NCBI GenBank assembly: GCA_039619475.1
Contig: CM077115.1
Location: forward strand, 596,589,643 to 596,653,642
Reading direction: 5' to 3'
Length of the DNA stretch: 64,000 nt
Origin: Icerya purchasi
Taxonomy: Eukaryota > Arthropoda > Insecta > Hemiptera > Monophlebidae
A program made the position numbers and the translations under genes. Positions 51,851 through 57,800 of this stretch are shown one piece after another. The notes beneath the pieces are model-generated. The model made no database searches. It saw only the letters and a program-made list of their open reading frames with translations, and was not told the DNA's origin. Each line of letters begins with the position of its first letter. Positions within the stretch are counted from its first letter, which is position 1.

Positions 51851-54800
51851 GTGAAAATACTTCCCTCGTAAATAAATTTTCTAAACGAATTTTTTTTATT
51901 TTTTTAGAATTTTCTTCCGTATAATTTTTTGTTGTTTGCCTTGTCCTGTTTGACAATACCAATTAAGGGAGCTCGCGGTTTCGCGGAGCTATTTACGTAT
52001 ATCGCTATCGGGAACAATCGGCGTGCTCGTCAAATATAAAGTCCTGTTAGAAAGGCGATCCTATTCATCTATAACATCTGGCGGCGCAGAACTAGGAAGT
52101 CATGATGTAAGGGTCTGGAGTTGGTTCGTTGGCATCCTTGCATTTATTTTATTTTTCTTTAGCGCGGCTGCGTAGGATTTGTAAATCCTTTAAAGGTAGT
52201 CCATGTCTTCTATAACATCTGGCGGCGTACTTGGAGGCGGCCACGGCGTATGTTTCCACGGAACCTATTATAGAGGTGCTCCATTTTGTAATAACATCTG
52301 GCCGCGACCGTGGTGCGTCTGGGTACGTGTGAATCAGTGCGACTCGGAAAGTCAAGTTTTTCCACGTTTTCACAGAGTTTTTCTTAACATCCCTTTGTTG
52401 TGCTCTGGCGTCATAAAGTCGGTTTATTGTTCCGGGTGATAGTCGGTGTACGGGGGGTAGTTTCCGGGGTCGCGAGATCCTAGCATGATTGGTATCTGTT
52501 GAGATCGTTTACAGGACAGATTTGGCAAACAGGGAAGTCATTATTTATATATTCGCTACTATTATATTCACGCATTAATGCATGTACAAGTTTGCACGGG
52601 AAGTTTTGTTTACTTGTTCCAGTTTATTTTCACTCTGTAAGTCTCGATTCTTCACGTTCAATTTAAGTTCTGCTCGCGAACATTTTACAGAATAAAATTG
52701 TATTCACATCCATGTATGAGCAAAATTGATGCCGTTAATCATGGAGTTTGTTTATTTACATCGACTTAATCGAGGCAATGCGCATCCGATTTGTGAATGT
52801 GTACTCGACTTGTCGAATTTTCGTCCATTAGACATTTATTAATCTTGAGAAATAATAAAAATAACAATAAAGAGAAGAGGTATGTATCATCTGGGCATTT
52901 TGCTTCGAATAGCGGTCTTGCAGTTTTTTCCGAAGAAAAAAAAAAAAAAAAAAAAAAAAAAACTTGCTTTTCTTCCGTCATTATTGTCTAAACATCTTTG
53001 AGTCAAAGTTACTCACGGGTCACCACTCTGGATCCTATTTCCCGAGTATAATTGAGGTGTGGGTGAGAATTAATGGAATATCGCCATATTATTTTTAACA
53101 CCTCGGCACCGTAAATCGTTCACCATATGCGGCGTAGGGAATTGTAAATTTTCGTTACGTTACGGTAAACCTTTATAGTTAGTTTGTTTATATTTATTTT
53201 GGTGATTGCGGTCAATATTATGTATAGGTGAATTGTTTTGTTGAACCTCCGATGTCGCAGGCAGATCGGCGGGTAGCGGAACGTGTTAATGACGTCTTAA
53301 TATAATGTATAATTTTTCAGGAATTTTCTTGTTGTGTTATTGTGCGAGTGTGAGTGCCCACGACTAGAAATGCAATTTTGCTAATTATTCAGACATTTTT
53401 TTTTTGTTTTGTTTGTCTTGTTTTGTTGGTTTTTAATTTAATTTCCGGTGGCATGCGCCGTGGGAAGGCATGCTAGGTAATGGTAGGAAGTTGGTTTTCA
53501 TATGATATGTAGGGGTGTCTGTCTGGGATAAGCCAATTGGGGGGTCCCATGTGTCGGACGTGGCCGCGCACCACCTCTACAATTATATACAGGGTGGCTC
53601 GGTTACACGTTCGTGCATGTTTGGTCAGGGGTGTCGAAAGGGGGGCTCTCATTTTCTCTTGTGGTAGGCCAATGGGGGTGTTTCCGCACTTCGCATGGTA
53701 TCCGAGTGCACCATTTTGGGCCGTGGTGGCATAGTATTTTTTTAGGAATTGATTTTCGGTGGCTCGGGTACATGCAAGGCTTGTGATCTTTCTGTTGTCT
53801 TAATGATGGTTATTTTGAAATTTCACCGTACACTTCAGTTTATTGAATATGGTCTTAGTACTTCGTTTTGATAATATGACTTGAGGTCATTATTAGCCCT
53901 ATTCAAGTATCGTTTGTTATTAATAGATTTTGTTGGAGTTTCGTCCACCGTTGTAGTCATGGGTGATAATAATTTTTTTGATATTTTCTGAATTAATGTT
54001 GTTAGTAGATATTCGTTTGGTCCCTGTGAGGACATGCATAGCTCTAGTCGTGTGGAGATTCTGATTTTTTCCGTAATTTTATTTATTTATTTGTTTGTAT
54101 TTGTTTAGTCGTTCCAATGCCGTTGTGCGGTATGCGTGTGGTATGTTTGAGGAATGGGTGAATCTGAACGGTAGCGTTATGTTTAGAGCTCTGTGGTTCA
54201 ACACTGGATGCTCCGAATCCGTAAATTCTTTCACACCTTGGTCTTCATCCAAAAACTTCCGTTTTGGATGGAAATTGGGGTGGAGCAGTGATACGGATTC
54301 GGTACTTGCAGCGCTATCTTTTAACGATGTCCGAGTTAGAAAATATTCTCTGAAATATCATTAATTCACGATCTCTCGGACATCGTTCTTTTTAGCCGTC
54401 GCTTTGCCTTGTCAAGTATGCTTACTCGGCCAAAACCGAAAATCCCGTGCCTGTTCGTTCGATCAGTTGCACCGGGATGATACTGCACTAGTGTCTGTGT
54501 AGTGGTTGTGGTCGAGGGCTAAGGCAGTGACATGTGCTTGCGGCGAAAGTGCGCATCCGAACAGTGTGGCGAATGACATTGAGCGAGCGGAGATTTTTAA
54601 TGTATCCCGCCAAAAGTCAGGCAGGGCAGTAAGTGCGGTGATCGATGCAGAAGTATTCTTCTAGAAACTTCTGCGTAGCTTTTATCGCCGTAGCACGGAG
54701 CACATTGTTCGTTCGCTTATATTTCTGGTCGCCGTAGTCGTAATTGATAGTTACCACGTTATTGTTTTTTGTTCGTTCATCTAGTCGATCGATACCGTTT

Positions 54801-57800
54801 TTTCGCGCGTTACGAAGAGCGCCATGCGGTGAAGTTAACCTTTTTTCGGATATCATTTATGTGCCGCGTAAAGAATTACACGTGTTTTAAAAGCCTAATG
54901 CTCGTTATTTTTTATCTTCATCTCCGTGTGACTGGCTTACGGAAGAGAAAGACATCGAAGGGAAAAGTCAGGATTTGTGACTCTAGCTGCCCGGAAGCAG
55001 GGACTTAGAAAAGTTAAAGAATTTGTTACACTGGCGAGGCCGAACTGCTAAAGAAAAGTCAATTTGTAACACGGCACCCGAAATCAGAGACGCAATAGTC
55101 AATTTGTAAAAATATATAATCTTTGTTATAAACTATTATTTATTTATTTATTTTTTTGAGTGAATATTATTAAAATACGAAAATAATCATATTTGCAATA
55201 ATTTATTTTAAAGTATATTATTGATATGTATTTTTATTGGTTTTGTATGCAATATGTTTTTATTTTTTAAGGCTTTAGCTAAAACTAATTTTATTTTGGT
55301 AGAATATTGTTAGAGTTTATTATATTGTCAAAGAACTGTGAAATAATTTTTTCATTTCAATTATTTTGCAAAATATATTATGAATTAATATAGTTTTATG
55401 ATTCCATACACATTATATTCAAAAGCTCCAAAAATTCAAATAAAATTCAGTAACTGGAATGCCTAAACTTACAAATTTGAAATTGTGCATACAAATCATA
55501 ATTAAAAAGTTTTTTTAAGAAAGTGTGTAACCTTTGGGACGAAACCTCCTTGGATGCTAAAAAACGCGAAAAATGTTAAAAATTAAACAATCGAAAAAAA
55601 TTACTTACACATTTATAACTTGTTATTTGACAATTAATCCTGAAATTCAAAATATATAAACGCTTTATTGGAAAAAACAAATATTTTTGGTAATCAGTTC
55701 ATTAAACTCTCTTCCGTTATGTAAAACAAAAGATCAAAAAAAAATTATAATATCACGAGTGCAGCTTGACTATAAAAGTTGTAAATTCGCAAGTATATCT
55801 TAAACATGTACACAAAGGAAAATTTTGTAGAAATAATATAGGTGACATTATAATTTCAAATCTGGTCTTTCTGGGCTCTATGGACTTTCGGTTCAGAAAG
55901 GTTTTTTTTTTGCTGTGTATTGTATATCGATGAAAAGGAAATCATATTTTGTTTTTTTAACAAATCTTCTAAATTTTGCGCTAAGTTCGCGAAAGCGTCA
56001 AAGGAAGGGTGTTTTTTTTCCGCAGTATAAGTATTGTAATTACAGATATTAAAGTAGATTTTAAACGTGCTTATTAAAGGAATTTTTTTTAGAAATGTAG
56101 CCAAATTTCCAACTTTAAAATTGGGCTCTTAGGGCTCTAGGAACTCAAGTTTAAAAAATATTTTTTTTTCTTTTGAACATATTTTATATTGATGAAAAGT
56201 TCACTATTTACATATAACTATACATATATATTTTGATTTTTAAATGAAACTATTGTTTTTATTTATTTTTCTAATAATTATTATTACAGTCCATGAGTCG
56301 TCTGCATACTGCAAAGCTATCACGGCACAAGCATTATCTGATTTGTATGAATCTGTCTAGTTTATTTGCTTTAATGAATTCGAGTATTCGATTCAGATGA
56401 TCGGGGTCATTGGACAGCATTGTTTCAACGGAATCATTAGATAAGACGATAATATTTATGCGTGAACATTGTCCAAGTATATGTCTGATCTTGGGTGGAA
56501 TAGGCTGTAAACAAAAGGAACATGCTACAGGAGGCGTCGTGTTCAAAGGTGCACTCGTATGACATTGAAGTATGCCCGATTCTCAGTCTGGTCAGACTCG
56601 AAAATTCCATGCCTCCATTTCAAATGGAGGCCACTATGGCTCCGTGACTGGTTTGGTAGTTGACAGCTAGGTTGAATGTGATAACCAAAACTGATTTTAA
56701 TTATCTGAGTAATGTATATGCAGAAAAATGGATATGGAGCAGGGCCAGTGGGCATCCATGTTCATAGCGGTGAACAGTACATTTTTATTCCCTGGTACTC
56801 CAACATGTGCGGGTATCCATGACAACACCATCTCACAGTCTAGTTGAAAGAGCTGTCTTACGGTGCCTTTGCTGATGGAACATTTTATCGATAGAAGCGA
56901 GAAGAGACTTGATTGCCATTACGGAGTCTGTAATCGAAAATGCGTGTGGTGGCAATGATTCATCAGGTATTAAGGATTCAAGGCATAAGAAGATACCATA
57001 CATTGCAGCCTCTAGGACTGCATTAAATTTATTAAGACGGACCCCTTGAATTTTACCATTATTTTCATAAGCACAGATGATAGGATAAGGTTGACCTTGA
57101 AGATTCATCTTTGCTCTATCCGTGTACAGATTGATGAAGTTACTGTACTTTTCTATTGTGGTCATTACTTTCTGCGCAGCCTGATAAGATTTACTAGTTG
57201 CATGTGATCCAACCAGGGACAAATCGGCTGTTGCGATACTGTCTTCCCAGAGGGTTAAATATCGTGGGCCTATTTCCTACGGTTTCAATACCAGTGCCTC
57301 CGTAAGAAAGGCTAACACTTTTGGTGATAGATTCTCGAGATAGGCTGGCAGAGGATACGCATGCATAATAAGGAAAAATTGGTGGTCAAGTATCGAATGG
57401 AACAGGCCGTGGTAAGTGCGGCGTTCACAAATGTAGGATAATGGAGGGATACCGGTTAAGGCACAGATATTCAGCGAGGTCCGATGCGCTCCGAGAATAA
57501 TACGCAATGCTGTGTGGTAGATAGGATCTAAGGACTTAGAAGTGACCTGCTGATCGAAGAATAGGCTTGTCATTCGTATGTTAGTTTGCTACTGCTAATA
57601 ATGAATTAAGATATATATAGTATTTCTGATTCGATAAACATTTTAGTATGAAAAGTGATTTTAAACATCTGACTTTGATACTGGATGTGTGTGGGGACCA
57701 GGGCAATTTGAAATCGAAAGTAAAACCCAAGAAGTTAACAGAGGGACGGAAAGGTAGCGACGAATCATTGAGGAAGAGAAAAATATCAGTTTTGGGATAT

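Larger units (their letters stand above)
47958..55111 (+). mobile_element. Young Ty3/gypsy LTR element, internally deleted
   Basis: Two 823-bp LTRs (47958-48780 and 54289-55111) differ at one position that I can find (48210/54541, C to T), so insertion is recent. The flanking 4-bp ATAT on both sides (47954-47957 and 55112-55115) is a likely target duplication. Order inside: primer-binding-like repeats, Gag-like coiled coil fused to RT connection/RNase H/integrase, a 2.5-kb non-coding stretch, a purine-rich tract, 3' LTR. Capsid, nucleocapsid, protease and RT fingers/palm are absent, so it could move only with help from another copy. RNase H before integrase places it in Ty3/gypsy. It is in NOL6 intron 6, sense orientation. 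Confidence 0.9.

Noticed and set aside
52797..52991. 64-codon ORF ending in a lysine run
   Set aside because: The lysines come from a 26-base A run; nothing else supports it.
47954..55115. An envelope gene in the Ty3/gypsy element
   Set aside because: The 2.5-kb interval after integrase contains only short open frames without signal peptide or membrane-protein character.
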